Shown: piece by piece, positions 25,479-37,800 of the stretch
Layout: each line of letters opens with the position of its first letter
How positions within the stretch are numbered: position 1 is the first letter of the stretch
Assembly: GCA_013397455.1 (NCBI GenBank)
Contig: VYZB01000271.1
Span: 620,582 to 684,581, forward strand
DNA from: Crotophaga sulcirostris
Lineage: Eukaryota; Chordata; Aves; Cuculiformes; Crotophagidae
DNA: 64,000 bases
Direction of reading: 5' to 3'
Notes under the pieces: generated by a model
What the model was told of the DNA's origin: nothing
Database searches by the model: none
Seen by the model: only the letters and a program-made list of their open reading frames with translations
Program-made: the position numbers and the translations under genes

Positions 25479-28400
25479 TGACCTCCCTTGTTTTGGAGAG
25501 CAGTTTAAGAGTCGAGAACCGAAGGGTGCCAGGGTTTTCCCTTGCTGTGTTTGTGTGCGTTCTCCCTGCCTTCCCTGGCCTTTGCTGCCCCCTACCAGGC
25601 CACACAGCTCCCATTCCCAGCAGCCTGGACACGGGAGGAGCACTGCACCTGCTGGAACACCAAGACACAATCACTGTCACTGTGACTATCGCTCACCATG
25701 GGGAATCCAGCGTTGAAACATTAAATGTATGTTCTTTAAAGGGAGAGGAAAACATCAGAAAAATAGTTCTTAGTTGTACAGCAGTGAAGAAACTGCCTGG
25801 ATTTGTTTCAGAATGCAAATATTGTTAGGCATATAAAGGTCACTAGGAATCTAATTTGTAATTGCACAGGAGTGCTTCTGATTTCAAGGTATGGAAGTAG
25901 CACGCTGCTGGAATTCTTTTGGTTGTTTTCTTATGCTCCATTTCCTCTTGTTTGAAGGTGCCTGTTTCCGCTGCGTTACAGCTGCAGGCAGTGTGGGAGT
26001 GTGCTGCAGGAACTGCTCATCCTGCCTGCACCAAAGCCAACTGGAAACTCAGCTGTAGTTGAGAGACCTGAGAAGTCAGTGGCTCCTTTTTGCATCACAG
26101 ACGGTGTCAAAAACCGTGTTAGAGAACGTGATTGTGTTTAAGCCATTTCCATTAGGCGTCAAAGAGCAAAAGATCTTAAATACCTATAGATGTCTTACGT
26201 ATTTTCTGTGTACAGTTATGTGTCTGCATTTACACGGACTCATCTACATATGCATTATTTTTAAGCCCAGTTGCTGCAAGTGGTGCTCCTGGGGTGTGGG
26301 ATTAAATTTACACAGAGCTGTGACCATGCCGTAGTTTTAAGTCTGACGGGGGCATTGTGCTGTGGTTCTGCAAAGTTCCCTGCAGTTTGCACACTGCTGT
26401 TGAGTGCAACACTCCTCTGGGTTAGAGGAAAACTGATGGGTATTGGTGTAACCAAGCAAATGAGAGCGTGTACTGCCAGTGGTAAAACAAACACATAGTC
26501 ACAGGAAGGTGTGCAATGGAGAGCTTTCTCATTTCTACCCCAACATCATTAAGAGCAAATGCTTAGTCTGGAAGCCATAAACCTGTCTGGTTTGCGATAG
26601 CATTCCAGAGCAAGTGCAGCTTATGCAGTTTCAGAGAAATAATATCACCCAGTTAAATCTTCAAAACCACACACACAGGCACTAACCCTTTTGTTTAAAT
26701 TGTTTGTTCCGAGGTTTTATGTCGTTGAGAAATATATTTTCTAAGAAAACATTTAGTTTAGATTCCCATTAATGTAACTTTACTGCTTCTGTTAGCTAAA
26801 TACATGAAAGGAAGGAGCTACCCAGGGTATAAAATTGCAGTATGTGGGCTCACTCACTCTGATTTCAGAATTATTTCTTAATGTAATTTTTCTGCTTACA
26901 ATATATGGGCTTCCAAAGAGTTGAAGCAATGGATCTTGGCAGGGATCAAAAAAATATAAAGGTTTTTTACTCTATATATAAAAAAAAGGCTGAAAGTTTG
27001 GGCAGATCTCTGTCTGGCAGACTTTCTATCTCAGATCATACAGAGAAAACTTTTGGCACTGACTATTGGCCAAAAGCTTTGTCTGGAAACATATTTAGTC
27101 AATATATGAAATATGATAGTCCTGATACCAGGACTGCGTCTGAAGAGACTCTAATAGAGTTAGACTCCAGCCCCATCTGGCGTTGGAACAGGATTGCTCT
27201 ATTAAGAGCTTTCCGGCATCGAACAGCCATTTGCCAAAAGCCCGCGCAGTACGTGAGGAGACTGACAAATCCGTACCAGTGGCAGCTGTGCTAATGGTCT
27301 TTATTGTTTGCTGCGCTGACGAAAGGCAGTTGTGCCCGTGGAGAGTTCCAGCACAGCCATCCTGCTGCTGAGTTACTAGAGAGCCGCATCTTTAGCTGCG
27401 AGGCTTTATTAATACCCTGACATTGTACTGATGTGATCAGTGAGTCTATTTTCACCCAAAGCCTGTAAGAATATGAAATTATTGATTTTCATTGCCTGTG
27501 TTTACAGAAGTAGCAGTGGACACACAGATTCTCTCACCTCAGTAAAATGTCTCCAATAATGTGAGTTATGCAACAGTGACGAGGAGACCAGACTTGTGGA
27601 TTTGGCTTAGAAGGCTTAAAATCTTCAGGCATTAATTCATGAAACTCTCAAATCCTGGATACTCCGATGACTATAAAGCACAGCAGATCCGTGTTTGGTT
27701 TTTACTTAAGGCTGATGGTTTCAGGAAATAAAAAAGGTTTGCTTTGAAAGAGATTTTCAGTTCTTTTTCAATTGTTATTTCTGGGGGATAGGTAAAAAAG
27801 CTACATGTGAAACAAATCAGAGACTAAAAATCCATAGCCTTGTTTTGAGGATATGAGAGTGGTTTATTGCCACTACTGTAAGCTAAAGGAGAAAGAACAG
27901 TGACTTTCTAGAAAGGTTTCCCCAGCATTTTTGTCTGACCTTCCCAGGATAGCAGTCCAGCCTGTCCCCTCATCCGCAACACTTCTCCAGTTATCATTTG
28001 ACTCTGATGAGAAAAGCACTGAAATGGCAGGGTTTGGAATTGCTTGAATGTATTTTGTCACTTAAGCTGAGCTCATTCACATTCAAAGCTAAAACAAATT
28101 ACCTCAATTGCATTTAGGAGGGTAAACATACTCTTACTTCCCTGTGTCATGTTCAAGTAGTGATGTTGAGAGCAATGTGCACTAATCTTCAATTTTATAT
28201 CCTGTTCCTAGGATACATCCTCCGTTCTTCACTGTTTTATTGGGCAGAATTAAAGGTCAATGGTCCTGAACTAGGCAAGAGAATTATTCTAAATCCTCAG
28301 TCACTGCTATTTCTCTCTCTTTATCTCTGCCTTCAGTTCTACAGGGCTTAGCTGCCAACATTTTAATTCTTTATGTATGAGAAGAATGATATTTTCAACT

Positions 28401-28565
28401 GTTTTAGCATTCCAGTTGCATAGTTTTGTAAATTTAGGTAAAAAGAACCAAGACATCAGCAAAGGACTACTTGCTTATTTTGAGTCATTCATGGTGTAGA
28501 AAATGTAAGTATAATGATCAGCCTGGTTTTCCCTTATTCTTATCTTCATTCTCTCTGTATTTCAG

Positions 28566-28643
28566 ATGATCACTGCTCAAAACAGTAGCCATACTAAGGG
28601 AACAGCGTGGAAACATATGGATGAAATTCTTACCATGCACTGA
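28566..28643 (+). promoter_or_regulatory. Upstream ORF 1 in PEAK1 leader (25 codons)
   Basis: An ATG sits on the first three bases of the exon and opens a 25-codon frame ending at TGA 28641-28643, 32 nt before the PEAK1 start. Its -3 Kozak base comes from the preceding, unidentified exon, so its strength would depend on leader splicing. Two further in-frame ATGs (28617 and 28635) lie inside it. Confidence 0.55.
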
Positions 28644-28675
28644 ACAGCACAACACAAGCGCAAAGCTCTGGGAAG
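28566..28675 (+). other. PEAK1: PEAK1 5' UTR segment of the first coding exon
   Basis: A pyrimidine-rich tract ending in TTTCAG (acceptor AG at 28564-28565) marks the 5' edge of this exon, so at least one leader exon lies further upstream. The 110-nt leader contains ATGs out of frame with the main start; they form two short upstream ORFs described separately. Confidence 0.75.
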
Positions 28676-28701
28676 ATGTCTGCTTGCAACACTTTCACTG
28701 A
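28621..28701 (+). promoter_or_regulatory. Upstream ORF 2 overlapping the PEAK1 start codon (26 codons)
   Basis: The ATG at 28621 has a weak context (T at -3, A at +4). Its frame is out of phase with PEAK1, passes across the main ATG and ends at TGA 28699-28701, 26 nt inside the coding region. Ribosomes using it could not simply reinitiate at the PEAK1 start, so it would be inhibitory if used. Confidence 0.5.
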
Positions 28702-31700
28702 ACACGTCTGGAAACCCGGTGAATGCAAGAACTGCTTCAAGCCAAAAAGCTTGCATCAGTTACCCCCAGTATCCGAAAAAAAACCCCTTTCACATGGAAA
28801 TCTGAAGACTAATGCAAACCAAAGTAACAGCCGTAGTGGGAGAAATACAGGAAACTTCCGACCACCTGTGGCAAAGAAACCCACCATAGCTGTGAAACCC
28901 ACCATGATGGTAGTAGACGGACAGGGCATATGTGGCGAAATCAGCACGCTGGATCATTGTGAGAACAAATCAGTGCCTGCATGTTGGAACCGAAACAAAG
29001 CTGTCTCGAACAAAAAACCACTGAACAATAATAATGAAGATGAAATTGAAGGTTATAGCCATGTTCACAGGCCTTATGGCAGCAATGAAGGTGTAAGTAA
29101 GATACCAAATAACAATAATAACGGCCTGACAGAAGTTTTGAAGGAGATTGCGGGTTTGGATACCACACCTCAGCTAACTGGAAATGAAATGAACTCAAGA
29201 GAAACCTTCTTGGGAAGAATAAATAATTGTTATAAAAGGTCATTAGAAAGAAAGATCCCTCCAAGCTGCATGATGGGTGGAATGAAGGATTCACACGGTA
29301 AGCATGTTATTTTGAGTGGAAGCACTGAAGTAATAAGTAATGAAGGTGGACGTTTCTGTTATCCAGAGTTCTCTAGTGGAGAGGAGAGTGAGGATGACAT
29401 GTTTTTTGGCAGCATGCAAGAAGAGCATGAGAGCTGGGATGAAAGTGATGAAGAGCTGCTAGCAATGGAAATTCGTATGAGGGGCCAACCTCGCTTTGCA
29501 AATTTCAGAGCTAACACCCTGTCTCCTGTTCAGTTCTGCGTTGACAAGAAATGGAATACTGTGCCCCTTAGAAACAAGTCACTGCAGCGGATCTGTGCAG
29601 TAGATTATGATGACAGCTATGATGAAATTTTAAATGGTTATGGAGAAGAGACTGTGATCCTTTATGGGCAAGAGAGCATGCAGAGCATGGTGTCTTCTGA
29701 TTCTACATCTCCAGATTCCTCTTTGACAGAAGAATCTCATTCAGGAACAACCAGCAGTTCTTCACAAAGGCTCTGTAATGGAGGGTTATCTCCTAGTACT
29801 CCTCAGGACCTCAAAGTGATTGAACCAGAATATGAAAGTCTTTGTGATAATCAACAAGTGAAGGAGGTATCAAAAGCTCCCAGAAATGTTCCAAAAAGTC
29901 TAGAAACACACAAGGCAGTCCTTGCGCTTCGACTGGAAGAGAAGGATGGCAAAATTGCTGTGCAGACTGATAAGCAAGAGAATAAAAGTCCTTCAGATGT
30001 TGCTGGTCAAGCTGTAACTGTAAATTTGGTGCCTGTGGAAGAGCAAGCCAAACCTTACAGGGTGGTGAATATGGAACAACCAGTTTGCAAGCCATATACC
30101 GTAGTAGATGTATCAGCTGCCATGACCAATGAATGTAAGGAGAACCAGACCGAAACCTCAGAAACCAAAAATACATCATCTAACCCAAGCTCACCAGTGA
30201 CTTCCAGCACACCTATTACATCCTCTGCAGCATCACCTGCACGAGTAAACGCTAATCTGAAAAAATCCAGTGCAATCAGGTATCAAGAAGTGTGGACTTC
30301 TAGTACCAGTCCAAGACAGAAGATTCCTAAGGTGGAGTTAATTGGTAACAGCTCAGGACCTTCTGTTCCTCCCAGGAAGGCAAGCCACAAGTCAGCTCCT
30401 ACTTCACCTACAGCTACAAATATTTCTTCAAAAACTATCCCAGTTAAATCTCCCAATTTATCAGAGATAAAATTCAACAGCTACAATAATGCTGGCATGC
30501 CACCTTTTCCTATTATCATTCATGATGAGCCCACTTATGCTAAGAGTGCCAAAAATGCTATTAAAGTTCCTATTGTAATCAATCCGAATGCGTACGATAA
30601 CCTGGCTATCTATAAAAGTTTTCTAGGGACCAGCGGAGAGCTATCCATCAAAGATAAAACCACCAGTGTCATAAGCCACACTTACGAAGAAATAGAAACA
30701 GAGAGCAAATCGACTGATGCAATAGGGGGGAAACCCACTGAATTTCCCCAAACGAAGGGGGGCACTGGTGGCTCTGAATGCAGGCTGGGTTCTGTGGCTC
30801 AGAAGGTCCAAGAATTTAACAGCTGTCTCAGTAAAAGTCAAATCTCACCGCAGAAAAGTCATAGTTCTGACCACAGCTCCCCATCAAGAGTTCAAAAGAC
30901 AACCCAAGAGCCTGCAGCAAAACCAGACGTAACACCAGAGGCTTCTGTTGGCAGCAGCAGCGGTAGAGAGAATGCAAGCACAGTGCTTTCACAGATCGTG
31001 GCATCTATCCAGCCTCCACAAACTCCTCCAGAAACACCTCAGTCTGGACCTAAGTCTTGTAGCGTAGAAGAACTGTATTCCTTCCCTCCTGATGCAGATA
31101 CCACTAAAAACACTCTGGTACGACCCAAATCTCTGTTTACGTCACAGTCTGAAATAGAGTCATCCAAACCGGTGGAAAACGCTGCCACTAAAATGCAGAA
31201 AGAGTCACTTTCCCAGCCAGTTGCTGTGCACTCTCCAAAGCCAGTGAGAGGCACCCCAAATACCACAAGTCCTAAAACAGAGCAAGCACCGCCATTTCCT
31301 CCTCCACGCTCCACTTCTTCACCCTATCATGCAAGTAACTTGTTGCAAAGACATTTCAGCAATTGGACTAAACCGAACAGTCCCACCAGGTCGACAGAGG
31401 CTGAGTCCATCCTTCATTCAGAAGGTCGCCGAGCTGCCGACGCGAAACCCAAACGCTGGATATCCTTTAAGAGCTTCTTCCGCCGCAGAAAAACTGACGA
31501 TGAGGAAGACAAAGAGAAAGAAAGAGAGAAAGGAAAGCTGGTGGGTCTTGATGGAACTGTTATACACATGCTCCCCCCTCCCCCAGTTCAGCGTCACCAC
31601 TGGTTCAGCGAGGCCAAGTCTGACTCCAGCGAGAAGCCATCGATTGTTTTCATGTATAGATGTGAACCAGCCCCAGCTGAACCAAGGGCTGACCATCAGA

Positions 31701-31839
31701 ACAAGGGTGGAGCGGAGTCTGCTATTGCGGACGCCCTGGAAAAAGACAAAGGGGAAACGCAGGAGAAGGCTCCAGAGAGCTCTGAACAGAAAGGAGGAAG
31801 CCATTCATCACCATCCCAGATTGCCAAGAAAATCTTCAG
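28676..31839 (+). CDS. PEAK1: PEAK1 coding exon 1 (residues 1-1054, giant disordered N-terminal exon)
   Basis: This one exon encodes about 60% of the scaffold protein. The start ATG has A at -3, and an in-frame TGA at 28622-28624 excludes an N-terminal extension within this exon. The N-terminus carries WKPGECKNCF (residues 12-21), a motif I recall also from the paralogue PRAG1. An acidic Ser/Glu cluster lies near residues 233-262. Tyr640 (context NPNAYDNL) and Tyr670 (context TYEEIE, an ideal Src-SH2 type site) appear to correspond to human Tyr635 and Tyr665, reported Src-family targets. Proline-rich SH3-type stretches occur near residues 783-793 and 870-876. A basic aromatic patch (KRWISFKSFFRRRK, residues 926-939) precedes an acidic lysine-rich run. 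The region is otherwise Ser/Thr/Pro-rich and probably disordered. The exon ends at a strong donor (CAG|GTAATC) in phase 2, and the retained-intron frame stops immediately at TAA 31841-31843. Confidence 0.96.
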
Positions 31840-34800
31840 GTAATCGCTCATCTTTTTTAGTCGCTTACTCAGTTGTGTACTGTCCTGTATAAACTGCTGA
31901 AAAGGGGAGAAATTAAGGAGTTTTATTGCTTTAAGTGTAATTTTTTCAAATTATATTTATTTTGGGTATCTTAAAGCATATTTTTTAAATCTTTGTGTTA
32001 TGTTGGTTGTTAGGAAAGATATAAAAAAAATAGCAGAAGCAGTACCTGATGTTTGGAGTTTGTACTGCAGGGTCACTAATATGTCACCATAGCCATGTTG
32101 CATTGGATCAGACACACGTTCCTGAATTTCTGGTGTAAGGAAGTGTTCTTATGTTATAGGAAACTATAGGCTAAACTCTGCAGAAACAGAAGGCAACTAT
32201 TGACAAGTACAATAGAAATTGAGAGACCTATGACTCAGAAAGGGGGTGTGCTAACTTTATCTCATGTGCCCAAGAATACAGGAGAAGCTAACTGATGCTA
32301 CATTGTAATGTCACTGCTGCACTCCCAAAATAAACGATGTGAAAAAGTAATACTAGAATTAGGTTAACTATCAAATAATCTATCTCCATTTTGCCAAGCC
32401 ATTAGCAAGGAATAAATAATACTGGATTCCACAGAGCTGGGCACTCCATTGCTGCCTGACAATTTTGTTCAGTGACTTCATTTTTACTGTTTTTTTCAAT
32501 CAGAATTTACTGAAATGATTCGTTGTTTCACTTTCCGTGAAAGTACTATTTATTCTACTCCTATAAGTTCGTGGTAGTTGAATGTTTTTGGTCTGTGTGT
32601 TGGCTTAAAGGTCTGTTTGTTCCCTTATCAAGGGTATGTGTTCTTTCTTGGGTGTCTCTGAAGGTGGAGAACCCTGTTTATATCCAGCTCTGCATTGTTC
32701 CAACACCCCTGGGCACAGCACATATTTCCCTGAGTACAGACCACGGCTGTCAATGTATAGAGAATATATCTTCCAGTGTTGTTATACAAACCAATTCCAG
32801 AACAGCTTCCAACTTGCATTATTTAATTCATTAGAACAATAACCCAGGGGTAGGAATCAAAGCATTTGTGTAGTCTGAGCTCTGTGTGAGCCTCAGATAA
32901 TGTATCACAACAGTGATGTCTGGTTTTCTTTCACTGTTGTCTGTACAAAAATTTCCAGTGAGTTTTAGTGAAAATGGTTTTAAAGTTGACTTAAACTAAT
33001 ACAAATCCCTGTGCGAGCATAGTTTGAGTTTACTGTAAACTGATTGCTGCTTGCCTTCAAGTAAAATAACTCTGTCAAAGGAACCAGGAGCAACCATTTG
33101 CACCAGGGTAATTAAATCACTTCCCTGTCACATCTCAGGGAGCTCTGATGGGGCATTCTCCTAAGAATCAGCACTACTTTCTAGCCTGTTTGCCTGTTGT
33201 CAGGCATGGACAGCTTTGGGGTTTGTAATGGAAGGTGTCGATAGGGATTATCAAGGTCTGATGTAAAGCTGGTTTCAGTAGGTTTACATTTGAAGTAGTT
33301 GCCCCAAATATAAGATAGGATGGTCTCCGAAACCCTACTGCACTGTCTGTTTCTGCAGGCATGGATGAACTGCAATCTTGGGGCCAAGGATTCCATTTAC
33401 AAAAGTAAATGAAAATTAACAAATAGGGTTTAAAAAAAATCCCATTGCAGATTGTGGATGTGACTTTCATTAAGCACTTTCCCAAGCTATTAAGATCCAT
33501 AGCAGCTGTAAGCATTCCGCATCTCTGCAGGATGTCCAGCACCACAGCAAGCCCTGTATTTACCATGCACATTGCAGTTCAAGGCTGCAGACAGTGGGGA
33601 ACGTACCAGGGCTAGGATAACCCTGGAAAGGAGCCTTGTCTCTCTGGACTTACCCTAAATTAAATGGGGAGAGGCAGGCAGCTTTAGCAAGCAAGTGGAA
33701 GGACTGGAGAAGTTTGTGCTCTCAGCCCCCCTTTCAAGGAACCCATTTTGTTGTTATCTCCAGGGGAACCTGGGGAAAATGAGGTTGTACAAGATTTTTT
33801 AGCAGCGTTACTGAATGCGTTGCCGTCAGGTGATTGCCTCGCTCCCACCTCCTTAGCGCTGGCAAGGCAGTTCGTGTGGTTCAGCAGTGGTGAGCCAGGC
33901 TGGGGAAGTGACCCAAGTGAGAAATAACACTGAGGTGGTTTTTCAGGCCGTTCAATTCACTGATCTGGCAGGGAGCAGTCGGGAAGGAGCAGCCTCTTAT
34001 CTCAGTGGTAGAAGGGCAAGAACAGGGCCACTGGCTGCGGTCAGAGTTGACTCTTGTTCTTAGACTGCCCTAGAGAGAGTGCTGTGATCCTGTCTGATGT
34101 TTTTGCACTGTTCCTGGAACATCTTCTGCCCTGACTACTGAAGGGCACTGGTCATTCTGTCCTCTCTTACTCGCTCATTCCAAAAAGAATGTTTTACTCT
34201 TCATTTTTGTGCAAGTGATATTGGCTACAGCCATATCTCACAGTTTTCCCTGGTGAAAATTAGAATTTTCCAAATGGAATTTCTTCTTCCTAACAATATT
34301 GTTCTATTGTTTTTGCAAACTTCAAAGAAAATACACTGAGGTGCTGAGAAATACATTGTGGGAACACTGGGCAAGTAGACATCTGTGTCTTCCAGTTATC
34401 TTATTCAGTTACTTTGGTGCAGTTTGATGCCTTTAAGTTATTTGGGGTTTTAACTTCATTTTTAGTATTGTTAAAGAGACTGAGTAAAAACATATAGGGC
34501 GAAAAAATGAGGTGGGTTTTTTTTTATTTATACAAGGGGTTTGGGTTTTGTTTTTAGTATTGAAGCAGGTGAAAACCAGAGTTGTCAACTTCTGTTTTGC
34601 ACAAGCAGAGACGTAACAGATGATGCTATACTTGTTTTGTGTTAACTCCTCAGATATTAGTAAGAGGTTAGTGTTAATTCAGGCTGAAGTATGTGCATGG
34701 AAAAGATGTTTAAAATCTACAGTTAAGCTTCAGAAGGCATGGAGATAGCAATCAATGAGCATGACACTTCTCTAACTCGGAATGCCAACAGCAGTAAGCT

Positions 34801-37800
34801 CACTGCAAAAATAAGCTGATGACCTGGGAAGTAAGATAAGCTGTTAAAATGTCAGATGCTAGGGGGTCTCAAGAGCAAATGAAATGGAGATACAGTACTT
34901 TTTACTTCCCAGTGGATTACAAAGCTGCTAAAGATTGATAACATAACTACAAAACAGGGCTGAGGGTGTTTAAAGTTATCACTAGAAAGGTCAGGATTTT
35001 CCTTTGAACAGCACTTGCAAAATACTCAGTGCTATGGAAAACTGAAAGCCATCTCTGTTACCCAGAAGAACTTGGGTTTGGTTTGTCCATGTGATTGTTT
35101 CTTTCTGTTTGATGGCAGGACACACGCAGGGTGGTTCAAAAGAAGCTAGCAAATACTAGCAAATATTAAAATCACCTGGAATTTGTAGGTAGATTCACAG
35201 ATTGACTTTTGCTAAAAATCAGCTGCCATATCAGCTTTATCATTAATTGGGATGAAAATCAAGTGTCCGTAGAACCCCTGTAGTACCTGATGCAGCAGTT
35301 GTTCTCAGGCAAAACCTACAATTGACCTCTGAGGAGACACCAGGATATTTCCGGCCTGAGTCACTGTAACTGATGAAGGTGGTGCAGCACAGTGTGGAAT
35401 CCCGACAGAGGTATAAAAACAGTTCTTCAAAGGCTTTGTTATCTGCTGGATCAGACTCTTGCTACTGGAGTTTCACAAGATAAAGGTTTCTCTTCTCCTG
35501 CATTGAGATATCACTGCTTGTACCCAACAGCAGCTTTTTAGATTGAGATGTTTCCTAAAAGAGAACTGCAGCGCAGCTTTCTGATTCTTCCTTTCCTGTC
35601 TTCGTAACCACCCCAGAGCTGAACTAAAGCCTCATTCAGCACTGGTTTAGATGACAGTGTAAATCAAGGTACAGCTGATTTGTGCACTGCCGTTCCCATT
35701 TCAGTCCCATATTAAACTGAATAGTTTCCTTCCGTGGCTACAAGTCAGCCGTAACTTTCCCTTGTAGGATCTTTGGGCCAGGCTTGGATGAAGTAAAGAC
35801 AGAACTGTGTGTTTACTAAAATACTTTAGGTACTGAGGTCAGCTTACTCATTCGTTGTGGTTTAGATAAGAAAGAATTTCTTTATAGCTAAAGTTGGGAT
35901 CGCCAGTCTAATTCCTTAAATTATGTTAACGTGTCAAAATGATGTGAAACTAAGCTGACAATTCATAGACTGGATTTCTGTTGTTCCATAGCTGCAGAAG
36001 ATCACTATTCTGTTGTTAGATCTTGCTTCCAGAGGCAGTGAAATTCTTATTATGTGTTTATAGATGCACACACACAAACATTTTAAGCATGTGTTTTTTC
36101 TTTAAAAGCCTGCTTCCCCACTGCAGTTACATACAACACGAGGAACTTGTCTGCTTTTAAGGCTGTTTTTTGTTCAAGTAGCCCCTGGGCATTTCACTGG
36201 ACATTTCCATGAGTTCTACACTGATTTATCAGAGGCCATAGGTATCAAAGCTTTTGGAAATGACTTGTTGTCCTTCAAATCCTACCCCAATGCCACACTC
36301 ACTGTGCAAACAGTTCACTTGGAGGAATTTCCAGCCAGATCGCTGCTTCAGATATAACATGACTGTCAGTGATGGGTGAGAATCTTCTAGAAAACTGGTC
36401 AAAACTTGCACAGTTCCTGCCTGCCATGGAAGCATTTTGGTGGTGTGAGTGATCCGCAAGCACTTTTTGTGGTGCTGATTGCCTTGAGGTTGCTGAAGAC
36501 TGTTCACATGGTTTGCTTTAAATTCCAGTAAGCCAATGCGAGTTCAAGACTCTGAGTTAGGTATCAAATTTGCATATACAGACAGTGGAGAAAGACAATT
36601 CCAGTGAGGCAGTTTAGAGCACCAAGACCCAAATGGGTTATCCCTTCAGTGGGTTTTTTAGTACTTTCTGATATGCCGCTAACTGTTACTTAAGTGAAAA
36701 AAAAAGAGGTGAATGGGGCTAGAGGTGTGCCACGGCGCACATCGGTGTGGTCTGGACCTTGAGAACCAGAATGGCTTACGGGATGGAGCTTGTGTGTAGG
36801 CTCTGTTGATTCAGTGGGACAGGAGCCAGGAAATTACTTTGAGTGCCCTGTATGTCTAGAGGAATATGGATGTTGTAACAGATTACTCAGTAAAAACAAC
36901 TGAAATCATTGTTCTCCAAAAATGTTGTCACATGTTAAGATCAGGATCACATCCAGAGACAGACAGGAATAACCACCATCGCCACATTCCACTTTCACAT
37001 TGTCTGTGATCCAGTCCTGCAGATTCCACAGCTGCTTCAGAAACTACTTGAGAACAGAATTGTTTACAACACAGTAGGGCTCTGTTTAAAACAAGTCCTT
37101 CCAGTTTAGAGGACCTCTTGTGTAAGTCTTAAAGTAAGGTTCTCACCTGAATCCAAAACTGTTTCAGTGCAGCTTGCATAAATTGGTGAGGAGAATTCAA
37201 GGATGCTAGAACTGAAAAGAAAGTTCTTGCTTGAGCAAGTCTACTGAAATGGGTGAAATTTTCACCTGAAACCTCAGGTGGAACCACCAGCTCCCCTTTC
37301 CCTCCAAACCTATCTTGTTTTACCTCTCTCTGGATATGAGTAAGATTTATTTACCTTGCTCAGCAGTGCTCAACAGTGCTTTTAAGATTATTAACCATCT
37401 ATCCTACCCTGTTTCATCAATGAAAAGCTTCTCTGAGATTTTTCTCTACAACATCTCTGTGCTAACAGGATTGGAAATCATACCTGTTCATTAAGCAAGA
37501 AGCCTGGTAGCACTTTATGTAAAAAATTGTAAACACCGAGGACTGTCAAAGAACCAAGTAGAAGCGATTTTACTATTTCTTATTTTAGAAATTTAGATTA
37601 AGAAATGGTAAATCATGTGTTACTGTTCTTGACTGCTCTAATACAGTCTGTAACATGGAAAGACCGAGAACTTCAAACTGAGAAAGAAAAAAGTCTTTTT
37701 TATAACGCACAGTTAATCTGTGGAACTCATTGCCATTCAATTTCACTGACGCTAAAGAGCTTAGCAGGATGTCTTACTGGATTATCAACTGTATTCCCTT

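Larger units (their letters stand above)
675..28565 (+). other. Non-coding region upstream of the first PEAK1 coding exon (probable 5'-leader intron)
   Basis: About 27.9 kb without a recognisable coding exon on either strand. All open frames are short and match no family I know. Contents itemised separately: a hairpin at 10117, a palindromic octamer at 14207, a CpG patch at 14311, CR1 fragments at 19090, 22453 and 25331, a SINE remnant at 23800 and an inverted repeat at 24345. The remainder is AT-rich sequence in which I see nothing specific, apart from stretches that look constrained (about 13.9-14.2 kb, 15.9-16.1 kb, 24.2-24.4 kb and 27.0-27.3 kb). Intron status follows from the splice acceptor at 28565. 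Confidence 0.6.

Noticed and set aside
25313..25828. A 171-codon + strand frame
   Set aside because: It overlaps an antisense CR1 tail, has no family resemblance, and its length is within chance expectation.
28756..31804. Several - strand open frames and a shifted + strand frame (31329-31892) within the giant PEAK1 exon
   Set aside because: They lie wholly or mostly within the recognised coding sequence, show no known motif and are expected shadows of a 3-kb open exon.
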